Below the pieces are notes generated by a model. The model had not been told where the DNA came from. It saw only the letters and a list, made by a program, of their open reading frames with translations, and ran no database searches. Source: Rhodopseudomonas julia (lineage in GTDB: Bacteria > Pseudomonadota > Alphaproteobacteria > Rhizobiales > Afifellaceae). Taken from it: a DNA stretch of 64,000 bases. A program made the translations under genes and the position numbers. Positions 51,657 through 61,448 of the stretch are shown here, piece by piece. The stretch lies in NCBI RefSeq assembly GCF_030813515.1, contig NZ_JAUSUK010000002.1, positions 1,178,001 to 1,242,000 on the forward strand, written 5' to 3'. The first letter of the stretch is position 1; the number at the start of each line of letters is the position of its first letter.

Positions 51657-51746
51657 TGGCGGATGGGGTGGGATTCGAACCCACGGTACGCTCTCACGCA
51701 CGCCGGTTTTCAAGACCGGTGCCTTCAACCGCTCGGCCACCCATCC
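51657..51746 (-). tRNA. tRNA-Ser (anticodon UGA)
   Basis: The reverse strand folds as a 90-base class II tRNA. The acceptor stem pairs GGATGGG with CCCATCC, the D-loop has GGCCGAGCGG, the anticodon loop CTTGAAA gives anticodon TGA (serine), a long variable arm (GCGTGCGTGAGAGCGTAC) follows, and the T-arm has GGTTCGAATCC. The discriminator is G, as in serine tRNAs, with CCA encoded. Confidence 0.97.
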
Positions 51747-52127
51747 GTCACGGGAGACATGGCAGAACCTTGTGAAAAATGCCAGCCCCCGAAGAGGGGT
51801 CCAAGGCTGCGGCAAAGATGGCGAAAGCGTGTGGCGGCGAAGCCACAATCTCGGAAAAACGCGCGAAATGCACAGTTGTGGCGACGCGGCCAGGACCGGG
51901 AGATTTCGGGGAGTTTCCGTAAGAACATCCGGCAAGGTGTCGCATGATGCAGAGCAGGGGTCGAAGATTTGCCCCAGCTTGGTCACAATTGCTCGCCAGG
52001 ACCTCGCCGAGGTTAGGGGTTAAGTGCTTCGCCGAGACGGCCGCGTATAAGGCCGCAGGCGGAGAAACGAGGCGTCCGAATGTGTCGGTGAGTTTCGCCG
52101 GGCTTCGGAATATCGGGGAAGAACAGG
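51747..52127. other. Intergenic region between tRNA-Ser and rlpA
   Basis: About 380 bases without a convincing gene. Frames on both strands run across the tRNA or lack start signals. A small hairpin (CCCC-GAAG-AGGGG type) occurs around 51795. The region must carry the tRNA promoter on the reverse strand and the rlpA promoter on the forward strand, but neither could be defined with confidence. Confidence 0.5.
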
Positions 52128-53132
52128 GTGCAGGCAAAAACCCGCCGGCCGCATTTCGTCATCCATTTTGCTTTTGCAGCATCCTGCGCCGTCCTTGCAG
52201 GATGTGTGTCCTCGACCCAGGACGGGGCAGGTCTCGCCGACGGCGCCACTAAGACAGCGCAGGTTCAAGGCAGCGAGGCCGATGGCGAATCAAGCGACAA
52301 TTCGCTGCGGGCCAATGCCCGACGTCATCTTGGAAAAGTCTACGAGGTCGCCGGGCGCCTCTATAAGCCTAAGCACGACGAAGAATATGAGCGCGTCGGC
52401 AAGGCATCCTGGTACGGTGACGCTTTCAATGGCCGGATGACGGCCAATGGCGAAATCTTCGACATGAATGGGCTCTCCGCCGCCCATCCGACCTTGCCGT
52501 TGCCGAGCTATGTGCGCGTCACCAATCTCGACAATGATCGTTCGCTGCTCGTGCGGGTCAATGATCGCGGCCCGTTTTCTTCCGATCGCGTTATCGACGT
52601 ATCGAAGCATGCCGCTGAAATGCTGGGCTTCAAGCATATCGGCACCGCGAACGTAAAAGTGGAATATGTCGATGCGGCGCCTCTGAAAGAGGACGATTCG
52701 AAGTTCCTGCTTGCCTCTTACGTGGGCCCGGATGTTCCGTCTGGACCGGATCCGGCCGACGCGGCCGCGAATATCATGGTGGCCTATGCCGCCGAAGCGC
52801 CGACGACGAGCCCGGCCGAAAGCCAGACCACGGATGTGGGTGTTGCCGTGGACATGAAAGACGTCGCGTCCGGGACCCCGTTCGATCCCTATTCGGCTCT
52901 GATGGCCGCAACGCAGATGGCGGAAGCCGATACGTCGTTGCCTCAGGAGGCAAGTTTCGTGCTGCCGCAGGCGCGTCCGGCCGAGGCCGAGATGCGCAAT
53001 TCGTTCTGGCCGACCGAGGCGGCCGATCAGCGGGTCTACGACGCCTTTTCGGCTTTCGACGAGGTTCTCGCTGGTGCTGGGACGACGCGTTTTACCAGGA
53101 CGGCCGACGCTTCCGGGCTTGCGACCCGTTGA
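52128..53132 (+). CDS. rlpA: RlpA-family septal ring lytic transglycosylase, lipoprotein
   Basis: RlpA cuts denuded glycan strands of peptidoglycan at division sites. The 334-residue protein has a lipobox LAGC (cysteine about residue 26) and a double-psi beta-barrel domain at about 90-185: KASWYGDAFNGRMTANGEIFD, LPLPSYVRVTNLDNDRSLLVRVNDRGPF and RVIDVSKHAAEMLGF. A low-complexity Ala/Asp/Ser tail follows; I see no SPOR domain at the C-terminus, which many RlpA proteins have. The start is GTG after GGGGAAG. It heads the gene block that continues with dacC, a related wall enzyme. Confidence 0.9.
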   Translation: MQAKTRRPHFVIHFAFAASCAVLAGCVSSTQDGAGLADGATKTAQVQGSEADGESSDNSLRANARRHLGKVYEVAGRLYKPKHDEEYERVGKASWYGDAFNGRMTANGEIFDMNGLSAAHPTLPLPSYVRVTNLDNDRSLLVRVNDRGPFSSDRVIDVSKHAAEMLGFKHIGTANVKVEYVDAAPLKEDDSKFLLASYVGPDVPSGPDPADAAANIMVAYAAEAPTTSPAESQTTDVGVAVDMKDVASGTPFDPYSALMAATQMAEADTSLPQEASFVLPQARPAEAEMRNSFWPTEAADQRVYDAFSAFDEVLAGAGTTRFTRTADASGLATR

Positions 53133-53188
53133 TTCCCCGCTTTAAGCGCGCTTTATGGCGTGGAGGGGCAAAAACGACGTAAGCGAGT

Positions 53189-54364
53189 ATGAAGAGCATC
53201 ACCTTTCAGGTTCGCCGCATCCGTCTGCTCGCCTGCCTCCTGGGCAGTCTGTTGGCGCTGACGCCGCAGCTCGGGTCGGCGCAGACATTCGATACCCAGG
53301 CCCCTTTCGCCATTTTGATGGATTACGACAGCGGCACGGTTCTCCTCGACAAGAACGCCGATGAACCGATGGCGCCGGCTTCCATGGCGAAGCTGATGAC
53401 GGTCGAGTACATCTTCCACGAGATCAAGGAAGGGCGCCTTTCTCTCGACGACGAATTCGTCATCTCCGAGCATGCCTGGCGCAATGGCGGTGCATCCTCC
53501 GGCGGGTCGACGATGTTCGCCAAGCTCGGCTCGCGGGTGCGGCTGGAAGATCTTCTGCGCGGCATCATCATCCAGTCGGGCAACGATGCGGCGATGGCGG
53601 TTGCGGAAGGCATCGCCGGCTCCGAGATTGCTTTCTCGGACCTCCTCAACAAGCGGGCACTCGAGATCGGCATGAAGAACTCGACATTCCGCGATGCGAC
53701 CGGATTGCCCGATCCGGACATGCGGGTGACGGCCCGCGATCTGGCGATTCTCGCCCGCCAGATCATCTCCGAATATCCCGAGCTCTATAAGATGTTTGCT
53801 GAGCCGGAATTCACCTGGAACAACATCACTCAGCGCAATCGCAACCCGCTTCTGCGCGAAGGGATCGGAGCGGACGGGCTCAAGACCGGACACACGCAGG
53901 AATCGGGCTACGGCCTCGTTGGTTCGGCCGTCGCCAATACCCAGCGTCTGATTGTCGTCGTCAACGGGTTGAAGACCTCGCGCGAACGCGCGAGCGAGGC
54001 GCGCAAGCTGCTCGAATGGGGCTTCCGCTCATTCCGCCAGGTGACGGCATTTCAAGCCGACGAGACCGTGGCCGAGGCGAGCGTTTTCGGCGGCGAAAAG
54101 GGCCATGTCGAACTCAAGGCCAAAGGGCCCGTGCGCATCCTCGTCGCACGCGCCTCAGATGAGCCTTTGAAGGCTCGTGTTGTCTATCAAGGCCCGCTCG
54201 AAGCGCCCGTCCAGGCGGGCATGCGTGTCGGCAGTCTCAAGGTCTGGCAGGGTGATCGCCTGATCCAGGAGACGCCGCTTTATACCGCCGAGGCGGTCGG
54301 TCGCGGCAAGCTTCATCAGCGTGCCTTCGATGCTCTCGGCGAGCTTCTTCTCGGATGGCTCTAG
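53189..54364 (+). CDS. D-alanyl-D-alanine carboxypeptidase (penicillin-binding protein 5/6 family)
   Basis: This 391-residue enzyme trims the terminal D-Ala of peptidoglycan stem peptides in the periplasm. It has a signal peptide ending near LGSAQ, the three penicillin-binding motifs SMAK (SxxK), SGN (QSGNDAAMA) and KTG (LKTGHTQES), then a beta-rich C-terminal PBP5 domain. The terminal LHQRAFDALGELLLGWL can form the amphipathic helix that anchors these enzymes to the membrane. It overlaps tmk by ten bases. Confidence 0.95.
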   Translation: MKSITFQVRRIRLLACLLGSLLALTPQLGSAQTFDTQAPFAILMDYDSGTVLLDKNADEPMAPASMAKLMTVEYIFHEIKEGRLSLDDEFVISEHAWRNGGASSGGSTMFAKLGSRVRLEDLLRGIIIQSGNDAAMAVAEGIAGSEIAFSDLLNKRALEIGMKNSTFRDATGLPDPDMRVTARDLAILARQIISEYPELYKMFAEPEFTWNNITQRNRNPLLREGIGADGLKTGHTQESGYGLVGSAVANTQRLIVVVNGLKTSRERASEARKLLEWGFRSFRQVTAFQADETVAEASVFGGEKGHVELKAKGPVRILVARASDEPLKARVVYQGPLEAPVQAGMRVGSLKVWQGDRLIQETPLYTAEAVGRGKLHQRAFDALGELLLGWL

Positions 54365-55005
54365 ATCCGCAGCGAGGCTTCTTCATCACGCTGGAAGGCG
54401 GTGAAGGCTCAGGCAAGTCCACCCAGGCGCGCCGTCTCAATGTCCTCTTGCGGCGCATGGGGCGTGATGTCGTTCTGACCCGCGAACCGGGAGGTACAAC
54501 GCATGGCGAGGCGATTCGCGAGATGCTGCTTTCTGGCCTTATCCGGCCTTTCGGCAGCGAAGCGGAGGCGCTGTTTTTCGCCGTCGCGCGGCGCGAGCAT
54601 GTCTTGCATCTCATTCGTCCGGCGCTCGAGGAAGGACAAGTCGTCGTCTGCGATCGGTTTGCCGATTCCACCCGCGCCTATCAGGGCGTCGCCGGCGTCC
54701 CACAGGAGACGATCCTGCGGCTGGAAGAGATCGCTCTCACCGGCACGCAACCCGACCTGACGCTTATCCTCGACATAGATCCAGCGGTGGGTCTGGCACG
54801 TGCCGCAGGGCGAAGTGCGGCCGACCGGTTTGAGGCTGATGAACTTGCGCTCCACGAAGCGAGACGGCACGCGTTCCTCGCCATCGCCAAGGCTGAGCCC
54901 GAGCGCTGTGTCGTGATCGATGCTAGCCTGACCGCGGACGAAATCGCAGCTCAGATCGAGGCCGCGGTGGGTGCGCGACTGCCTCGCGCCACCGGGACCA
55001 GCTAA
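54355..55005 (+). CDS. tmk: Thymidylate kinase
   Basis: Tmk phosphorylates dTMP to dTDP, an essential step of dTTP supply. The 216-residue protein has P-loop EGGEGSGKST, TREPGGTTHGEAIREM, the DRF form of the DRY/H motif in VCDRFADSTRAYQG, and a lid region RAAGRSAADRFE. The ATG lies inside the end of dacC, so translation is coupled; holB follows with no gap between stop and start. Confidence 0.96.
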   Translation: MALDPQRGFFITLEGGEGSGKSTQARRLNVLLRRMGRDVVLTREPGGTTHGEAIREMLLSGLIRPFGSEAEALFFAVARREHVLHLIRPALEEGQVVVCDRFADSTRAYQGVAGVPQETILRLEEIALTGTQPDLTLILDIDPAVGLARAAGRSAADRFEADELALHEARRHAFLAIAKAEPERCVVIDASLTADEIAAQIEAAVGARLPRATGTS

Positions 55006-56097
55006 ATGGCACGTAAGCCGGCCGAGGAGGTGCCGAGCCTCAGCGCACTCGAGGGCGTGCCGCTGCCACAGGCGAATCCTCATCTCTTCGGACAGGAGCA
55101 CGCCGAGGAACAGATTTTGACAGCCTATCGGGGCAACCGCCTGCCGCATGGGCTGCTTCTGTCGGGACCGGTCGGCGTCGGTAAGGCGACGCTCGCGTTC
55201 CGGCTCGCGAAGTTCCTGCTCGCCGAGCCCGATCCTTCCGCGGACAGTGTCAAGAATGCCACTTCGCTCGGGATTGCCCCAAATCATCCGATCCAGCGAA
55301 GGGTCGGGGAGGGCGCGCACCCCAACGTTCTGCATCTGCAGCGCCCGTGGGACGAGAAACGTAAGACCTTTCGCACCGTTATTTCGGTCGAGACAATCAG
55401 GCGAATCGTGCCGTTCGTCGGCACGACGGCGGGCGAGGGGCTCTGGCGTATCGTTATCGTGGATGGCGCCGAAGAGATGAACCGGAGCGCCGCGAACGCT
55501 CTCCTCAAGGCGCTCGAAGAGCCTCCGGCACGAACGATCTTCGTGCTCGTGACGGCGCGTCCGGGGCAGCTTTTGCCGACGATCCGTTCCCGCTGCCGCA
55601 GCTTTCACTTCGGTCTTCTCTCTCCGGAGGCGATCGCCAAAGTGTTTGCGGCACTCGAGGTGCCGCAACCGCCGGAAAAAGACCTTCAAACGATCTTGTC
55701 GCTCGCCTCAGGAAGCGCAAGGCGAGCGATCGAACTTGCTCGTGGTGACGGCTTGAATCTCTACCGGGCCATCAACCGGGCTTTCGCGAGTGATGATCAT
55801 GAGGTTCTCACCACCGTCGCCAATCAGGCGGCCGCGGCCCGCGGCGCCGGCTGGGCGGAGTTCTTCGATCTCGTCGGCGGCTATCTCGACCGGCGCATTC
55901 GCCAGTTGCCGGAGCCCGAAAAGGGCGTTTCGCCGCCCGAGCTGCCGCTTGCCAGGTGGGCGGAGCTATGGGAAAAGATCCACCGACGCTCGGCGGAGGT
56001 GGAAACCTTCAATCTCGACCGCAGGCAGTTCGTGCTCAACGTCTTCGAGGCGGTGGCCGAGGCCGTGCGCCATCCCCACCGCCCTATTTTCATGTGA
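55006..56097 (+). CDS. holB: DNA polymerase III delta-prime subunit
   Basis: Delta-prime is part of the clamp loader that places the sliding clamp on DNA. The 363-residue AAA+ protein has LPHGLLLSGPVGVGKATLA at about 46-64, a P-loop with alanine in place of the usual Thr/Ser as often seen in this non-hydrolysing subunit, then RIVIVDGAEEMNRSAANALLKALEEPP (DEAD-like box and SRC partner), and SRCRSFHFGLL. The zinc-binding cysteine module of the E. coli protein is not apparent. tmk-holB-metG order is conserved in alphaproteobacteria. Confidence 0.93.
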   Translation: MARKPAEEVPSLSALEGVPLPQANPHLFGQEHAEEQILTAYRGNRLPHGLLLSGPVGVGKATLAFRLAKFLLAEPDPSADSVKNATSLGIAPNHPIQRRVGEGAHPNVLHLQRPWDEKRKTFRTVISVETIRRIVPFVGTTAGEGLWRIVIVDGAEEMNRSAANALLKALEEPPARTIFVLVTARPGQLLPTIRSRCRSFHFGLLSPEAIAKVFAALEVPQPPEKDLQTILSLASGSARRAIELARGDGLNLYRAINRAFASDDHEVLTTVANQAAAARGAGWAEFFDLVGGYLDRRIRQLPEPEKGVSPPELPLARWAELWEKIHRRSAEVETFNLDRRQFVLNVFEAVAEAVRHPHRPIFM

Positions 56098-56112
56098 CCG
56101 CGGGCACCACCC

Positions 56113-57675
56113 ATGACCGGTAAGCCGACTTTTTACATCACCACGCCCATCTTCTACCCCAACGGTGTGCCGCATATCGGCCACGCCTATACGGCACTTG
56201 CGACCGATACGCTGGCGCGCTTTCAGCGTCTCGACGGCAAGGATGTGTTCTTCCTGACCGGCACCGACGAGCACGGGCTGAAGATGCAGCAGACGGCGGC
56301 GAAGGAGGGAATTACTCCTGGCGAGCTCGCCGACCGCAATTCGCAGCGTTTTCGCGACATGATGGACGTCCTCAACACGTCGCACGACGATTTCATCCGC
56401 ACCACCGAGGAGCGCCACCACCGCTCTTGCGAGGCCATCTGGGAGCGAATGAAGGCGGCGGGAGACATCTATCTCGACAAATATTCGGGCTGGTACTCGG
56501 TCCGACAGGAAGCCTTCTTCGATGAGAAGGAAACCACCGTCGGCGAGGACGGAGTTCGGCGCGAGCCTCTCGGGTCACCGGTCGAATGGGTGGAGGAGGA
56601 AAGCTACTTCTTCCGTCTTTCCGCTTATCAGGAGAAGCTTCTCGCCCATTACGACGCGCATCCGGACTTCATCGGTCCGCAAGAGCGGCGCAACGAAGTC
56701 GTCAGTTTCGTGAAGTCGGGCTTGAAGGACCTTTCCATTTCTCGCACGACCTTCGATTGGGGCGTGAAGGTGCCGGACGATCCGCGCCATGTGATGTATG
56801 TCTGGGTGGATGCCCTGACGAACTACATCACTGCTGCCGGGTTCCCGGACGAAGAGGCTCCGCGCTGGCGCTACTGGCCGGCCAATATCCACCTGATCGG
56901 CAAGGATATCGTGCGGTTTCACGCCGTCTATTGGCCGGCTTTCCTTTTGTCGGCCGGTGTGCCGCTTCCCAGGCGCGTCTTTGCGCATGGCTTCCTGTTC
57001 AACAAGGGAGAGAAGATGTCGAAGTCGGTCGGCAATGTCGTCGATCCATTCGCCATCGTCGAGCATTACGGCCTCGATGCCGTCCGCTACTTCTTCATGC
57101 GGGAGGTCTCGTTCGGTCAGGACGGTTCCTACAGCCACGACGCCATTGCGGGCCGCATCAACGCCGATCTCGCCAACGATCTCGGCAATCTCGCTCAGCG
57201 CTCGCTTTCCATGGTCGGCAAGCATTGCGGCGCAAGCGTGCCTGAGCCTGGCGCCTTCTCGGAGGCTGACAACGAGATGCTGCAGGCTGCCGACGCTCTC
57301 TTGGAGCGCTGCCGCGAGGCCATGAACGAGCAGGCTATCCATCAGGCGCTTACGGCCATCTGGCAGGTCGTGGGCGATGCGAACCGCTATTTTGCCGGCC
57401 AGGAACCGTGGGCTCTGCGCAAGAGCGATCCCGCGCGCATGGCGACGGTCCTCTATGTGACTGCAGAGGTGGTGCGTCAGGTCGGGATCCTGATCCAGCC
57501 GGTCATGCCGGGCTCGGCGGGTAAACTGCTCGACCTTCTGGGTGTGGCTGAAGAGAACCGCACATTCGAATTCCTCGGGCAAACGGGGCGTCTCGTCCCT
57601 GGAACGACTTTGCCGCCGCCGTCGGCAGTCTTCCCGCGTTATGTCGAGAGCGAGGTTCCGGCGGGGGCGGACTGA
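56113..57675 (+). CDS. metG: Methionine--tRNA ligase
   Basis: MetG charges tRNA-Met. The 520-residue class I synthetase has the HIGH motif in [15 protein letters not shown], the KMSKS motif in [15 protein letters not shown], and the GTDEHGLK segment. It lacks the extra C-terminal dimerisation/EMAP domain of the E. coli enzyme, as is common in alphaproteobacteria. It is 15 bases after holB, and its TGA overlaps the ATG of tatD by one base. Confidence 0.97.
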   Translation: MTGKPTFYITTPIFYPNGVPHIGHAYTALATDTLARFQRLDGKDVFFLTGTDEHGLKMQQTAAKEGITPGELADRNSQRFRDMMDVLNTSHDDFIRTTEERHHRSCEAIWERMKAAGDIYLDKYSGWYSVRQEAFFDEKETTVGEDGVRREPLGSPVEWVEEESYFFRLSAYQEKLLAHYDAHPDFIGPQERRNEVVSFVKSGLKDLSISRTTFDWGVKVPDDPRHVMYVWVDALTNYITAAGFPDEEAPRWRYWPANIHLIGKDIVRFHAVYWPAFLLSAGVPLPRRVFAHGFLFNKGEKMSKSVGNVVDPFAIVEHYGLDAVRYFFMREVSFGQDGSYSHDAIAGRINADLANDLGNLAQRSLSMVGKHCGASVPEPGAFSEADNEMLQAADALLERCREAMNEQAIHQALTAIWQVVGDANRYFAGQEPWALRKSDPARMATVLYVTAEVVRQVGILIQPVMPGSAGKLLDLLGVAEENRTFEFLGQTGRLVPGTTLPPPSAVFPRYVESEVPAGAD

Positions 57676-58454
57676 TGCTTGTCGACAGCCATTGCCATTT
57701 GGATTTCCCCGATTTCGAGTCGGAACGCGACGCGGTCGTGGAACGGGCGCGGGCGGCCGGCATCGTCCGTATGGTGACGATCTCGACGCGGGTCTCCGAG
57801 TTCGACAAGATTCGGAGCATCGCCGAAGCCTACGACGACATCTATTGCTCGGTCGGCACGCATCCGCACAATGCCGATGAAGAGCCGGACGTGACGACGG
57901 AGGACCTGGTCGCTCTGGCGGCGCATCCGAAAGTCGTCGGCATCGGCGAAGCCGGGCTCGACTATTTCTACGACAACGCCTCGCGCGAGGGTCAGGCCGC
58001 GGGCCTTCGCCGACACATCGGTGCTGCGCGTGAAACCGGTCTGCCGCTCATCATTCATTCGCGGGATGCCGACGACGATATGGCGGCGATTTTGAAGGAC
58101 GAGATGGGGAAGGGGGCTTTCCCGGCTCTCCTCCATTGCTTTTCCTCCGGACGGGCTCTCGCCGAAACCGGCATCGAGCTCGGCCTTTATGTTTCTTTCT
58201 CGGGTATCCTGACTTTCAAGAAATCGACGGAAATACGTGAAATCGCACGCGATTTGCCGGCTGACCGCCTGCTTGTCGAAACCGATTCTCCGTATCTCGC
58301 GCCGATGCCTTATCGCGGCAAACGCAACGAACCGTCCTTTGTCGCCCACACGGCTTCGGTGCTGGCGGAATGTCGTGGGGTCTCGGTTGAGGAAATCGGT
58401 GAGCTCACGAGCGACAACTTCTTCCGTCTTTTCGGCAAAGTTCCGCGGCCCTGA
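57675..58454 (+). CDS. TatD-family metal-dependent DNase/hydrolase
   Basis: This 259-residue TIM-barrel hydrolase of the amidohydrolase superfamily shows metal ligands in VDSHCHLDFPDF, the glutamate in GIGEAGLDYFY, HSRDADDD, LLHCFSSG and the final ETDSPYL. Family members have 3'-5' exonuclease activity and act in DNA repair or cell quality control. It is translationally coupled to metG and followed after two bases by the metallo-hydrolase gene. Confidence 0.94.
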   Translation: MLVDSHCHLDFPDFESERDAVVERARAAGIVRMVTISTRVSEFDKIRSIAEAYDDIYCSVGTHPHNADEEPDVTTEDLVALAAHPKVVGIGEAGLDYFYDNASREGQAAGLRRHIGAARETGLPLIIHSRDADDDMAAILKDEMGKGAFPALLHCFSSGRALAETGIELGLYVSFSGILTFKKSTEIREIARDLPADRLLVETDSPYLAPMPYRGKRNEPSFVAHTASVLAECRGVSVEEIGELTSDNFFRLFGKVPRP

Positions 58455-58456
58455 CA

Positions 58457-59284
58457 GTGACGGACGTTCTGCGTATCACCATTCTCGGCTGTGGCTCGTC
58501 GCCCGGCGTTCCGCGCATCGGCGGCGATTGGGGGGCGTGCGATCCGAGCGAGCCGAAGAATCGCCGGCGCCGCTGCTCGGTTCTGGTGGAGCGCATCGCC
58601 GCGTCGGGAGACAGGACGCAGGTCTTGATCGACACGTCGCCGGATCTCCGCGAACAGGCGCTATCGGCCGATCTTCAGCGCATCGACGGCGTGCTCTACA
58701 CGCATCCGCACGCCGACCACATCCACGGTATCGACGATCTCCGCGGTTTCGTGATGATGATGAAGGCCCGTGTCGACATCTACGCCGATCGACCGACAAT
58801 GGATCGTCTGGAAGAAGGCTTCGGTTATTGCCTGAAGACGCCGGCGGGCAGCGATTACCCGCCGATCGTCAACGCGCATGTGATCGAGGCCGGGACGTCC
58901 GTTACGATCGACGGGCCCGGCGGGCCGATTCATGCACTGCCTTTCGCTCAGCAACACGGCTCCATTCCCTCGCTCGGCTACCGGATCGGCGACTTTGCCT
59001 ACTCGCCAGATGTGAACCGGCTGACACCTGAAGCCATGGCCACGATCGACGGCGCGGAGCTCTGGATCGTGGACGCGCTGCGCTACAAGCCGCATCCGTC
59101 GCATTTCTCTGTCGAGGAGGCGCTCCATTGCATTGAGGTGCTGCGTCCCCGTCGCGCGCTCCTCACACACATGCATGTCGACCTCGACTACAATACGTTG
59201 CGGGAAAAGCTGCCTGAAGGCGTCGAGCCTGCCTTTGACGGCCTGGCCGTCGAGTTGCCCTGGGTTGAGCTCCCGTCACGCTAA
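58457..59284 (+). CDS. MBL-fold metal-dependent hydrolase, PhnP-like
   Basis: This 275-residue metallo-beta-lactamase-fold enzyme has the binuclear zinc motif HxHxDH in YTHPHADHIHGIDDLRGF and further ligands in FAQQHGSIPSLGYR and LLTHMHVDLDY. GCGSSPGVPRIGGDWGACD near the start is characteristic of the PhnP/YcbX-type cyclic phosphodiesterase group. The metG-tatD-phnP-like order is common in Rhizobiales and there are no phosphonate genes nearby, so a role in phosphonate use is not implied. The start is GTG. Confidence 0.9.
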   Translation: MTDVLRITILGCGSSPGVPRIGGDWGACDPSEPKNRRRRCSVLVERIAASGDRTQVLIDTSPDLREQALSADLQRIDGVLYTHPHADHIHGIDDLRGFVMMMKARVDIYADRPTMDRLEEGFGYCLKTPAGSDYPPIVNAHVIEAGTSVTIDGPGGPIHALPFAQQHGSIPSLGYRIGDFAYSPDVNRLTPEAMATIDGAELWIVDALRYKPHPSHFSVEEALHCIEVLRPRRALLTHMHVDLDYNTLREKLPEGVEPAFDGLAVELPWVELPSR

Positions 59285-59424
59285 GCGAGCTGAACCTCAT
59301 GTCGTGCGACGGATTGCGGACGGGCAGACCTTGCAGGCATTGGCGCGGGCATCGTCGAAGGCGTGGCTGGATCGCGCTTTCGGCTGCGATAAGTTCGGGC
59401 GAACAACACACATAAAGGGCTGCC

Positions 59425-60099
59425 ATGACCAGGCGTAAAGACAGGAGTTTTGCCGTCATCGGCCTCGGCACATTCGGCAGCACCGTCGCATCTGAACTCG
59501 CCCGCTTCGGCAACCATGTTCTCGGTATAGATATCGATGAGCGCAACGTCGCGCGCCTCGCGGACGATATTGCCGAAGCGATCATCGCCGATGGCAGCGA
59601 CGAGGACGCTCTGCGCGAGGCTGGCGTGGGAGCCTGCGATGTCGCCGTCGTGGCGATCGGAGAGGACCTCGAGGCGAATGTCCTGTGCACGATGAACGTG
59701 AAGCTGCTCGGCGTACCGACCGTATGGGTCAAGGCGACGAGCCGGACGCATCACCGCATTCTGGCGAAACTGGGTGTCGACCGGGTCATTCAGGCGGAAC
59801 GCGAGGTCGGTCAGCATATCGCCCAGATGCTCTACAATCCGCTGGTGCGTGATTATGTGAGCCTCGGGAACGGCTTCCACATCATCGATCTGCGCGTGCC
59901 GGAGGAGCTCGATCAGACATCGATCGGTGAGCTGAAGCTTGGTGAGAAGTTCGAGGTTCGGTGCCTCGGTTTGATGCGCGAGAGCGATTACATTTCCTGC
60001 ACCGGAGCCGACACGCTCCTTGAGACGGACGACAAGCTGCTTCTCCTTGGACGGCGAGAAAATCTCAGATCACTCGGCGACAGCCTTCGATTCGCGTGA
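59425..60099 (+). CDS. ktrA: Potassium uptake regulatory subunit KtrA (TrkA family)
   Basis: KtrA forms a cytoplasmic ring that gates the KtrB channel in response to nucleotides. The 224-residue protein has an RCK/TrkA-N Rossmann domain (FAVIGLGTFGSTVASELARFG, GxGxxG at 14-19, with acidic GIDIDE at the end of strand two) and a TrkA-C domain (about 140-220). AAAGGG precedes the ATG. Its TGA overlaps the ktrB start. Confidence 0.93.
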   Translation: MTRRKDRSFAVIGLGTFGSTVASELARFGNHVLGIDIDERNVARLADDIAEAIIADGSDEDALREAGVGACDVAVVAIGEDLEANVLCTMNVKLLGVPTVWVKATSRTHHRILAKLGVDRVIQAEREVGQHIAQMLYNPLVRDYVSLGNGFHIIDLRVPEELDQTSIGELKLGEKFEVRCLGLMRESDYISCTGADTLLETDDKLLLLGRRENLRSLGDSLRFA

Positions 60100-61448
60100 T
60101 GGTCTTTCCGCTTTCGCCGCGCTTCTGGCGTCGCACGGTCGATCTTCCGCCGCCAGCGGTCCTTTCCCTTCTCTATGCGGGGCTCGTTATCGTCGGCACG
60201 CTCGCTCTGAAGCTGCCATGGGCGGCGAGGGACGTGCCTGCCACCTGGTCCGAGGCGCTCTTCACCGCGACTTCCGCCGTGACCGTGACGGGTCTTTCCG
60301 TCGTCGATACCGGCAGCCATTTCACCTTTTTCGGCCAGCTCGTCGTGCTTGTCCTGATCCAGCTCGGCGGGCTTGGTCTCATGACCTTTGCCGTCCTCGT
60401 GCTGACCATGCTCGGCCTGCCCGTTGGCGTTTCCCAGCGCGTCTTCTTGCGCGAAGAGCTCAACCAGACGTCTTTCGCTGATCTTTTGCGCCTGGTGCGC
60501 CAAATCCTGCGTGTGGTGGTCGTCTGTGAGGTCGCCGGCATCGGCCTTCTGGCGTTCGTCTTCGTGCCGGATTTCGGGCCTTGGGAGGGGTTATGGCAGG
60601 CGATCTTCCATGCCGTTTCCGCTTTCAACAATGCCGGATTTTCGCTCTTTGCCGACAATCTCAGCGGCTATGTCTTCGATCCGATCATCAACCTCGTCGT
60701 CCCGGCGCTCTTCGTCATCGGTGGGATCGGCTTTATCGTGACCTCCGACATCATGCAGAAGCGCCAGTGGCGACGCTACACGCTGCATACGAAACTGATG
60801 CTCGTCGTCACGCTCGCGCTGATCGTGTGGTCAGTTGTGGGATTTGCCGCGCTGGAATGGAACAATCCAGCGACGCTTGGCCAGTATCATTCGATCGCGG
60901 AGAAGCTGACGGCGAGCTGGTTTCAGGGGCTGACGACGCGCACGGCTGGCTTCAACACGCTCGACATGTCGGGCATTCACGACGCGACGGCGCTGATGTT
61001 CATGTCCTTGATGTTCATCGGCGGCGGCAGCACGTCGACGGCAGGCGGCATCAAAGTCACGACCTTCGTCGTGCTGATGCTCGCCACGATCGCGTTTTTC
61101 CGGCAGCGGCCGAATCTGCATGCCTTCGGCCGGAGCCTCGGGCGCGAAGAGGTCATGAAGGTGCTGGCGCTCAGCATCGTGAGCGTCATGGTGGTGATGG
61201 GCGCAATCTTCACGATTTCGCTGTCGCATGACGGCGACTTCCTCGATCTCACATTCGAGGTCACTTCGGCGTTCGGTACGGTGGGGTTGTCGCGTGGCGC
61301 CACGACCGAGCTTGATACGCTCGGGCGGTGCGTGATTATCCTCGTCATGTTCATCGGCCGTGTCGGGCCGCTGACGCTGGGCTTCTTTCTCGCGACGAAA
61401 GTGCCGCCACGCATCCGCTATCCGGCAAGCCGGATCTATCTTGGCTGA
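60099..61448 (+). CDS. ktrB: Potassium uptake protein KtrB (TrkH family)
   Basis: KtrB is the membrane-spanning part of a Na+-dependent K+ uptake system used in osmotic adaptation. The protein of about 449 residues has repeated M1-P-M2 units with filter-like glycines: TSAVTVTGLSVV in the first, HAVSAFNNAGFSLF in the second, TRTAGFNTLDM in the third and TSAFGTVGLSRG in the fourth. Start is ATG at 60099, or GTG at 60096. With ktrA it forms a two-gene operon. Confidence 0.94.
   Translation: MVFPLSPRFWRRTVDLPPPAVLSLLYAGLVIVGTLALKLPWAARDVPATWSEALFTATSAVTVTGLSVVDTGSHFTFFGQLVVLVLIQLGGLGLMTFAVLVLTMLGLPVGVSQRVFLREELNQTSFADLLRLVRQILRVVVVCEVAGIGLLAFVFVPDFGPWEGLWQAIFHAVSAFNNAGFSLFADNLSGYVFDPIINLVVPALFVIGGIGFIVTSDIMQKRQWRRYTLHTKLMLVVTLALIVWSVVGFAALEWNNPATLGQYHSIAEKLTASWFQGLTTRTAGFNTLDMSGIHDATALMFMSLMFIGGGSTSTAGGIKVTTFVVLMLATIAFFRQRPNLHAFGRSLGREEVMKVLALSIVSVMVVMGAIFTISLSHDGDFLDLTFEVTSAFGTVGLSRGATTELDTLGRCVIILVMFIGRVGPLTLGFFLATKVPPRIRYPASRIYLG

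Noticed and set aside
51654-51986. 110-codon reverse-strand frame overlapping tRNA-Ser
   Set aside because: It runs through the complete tRNA and has no coding features.
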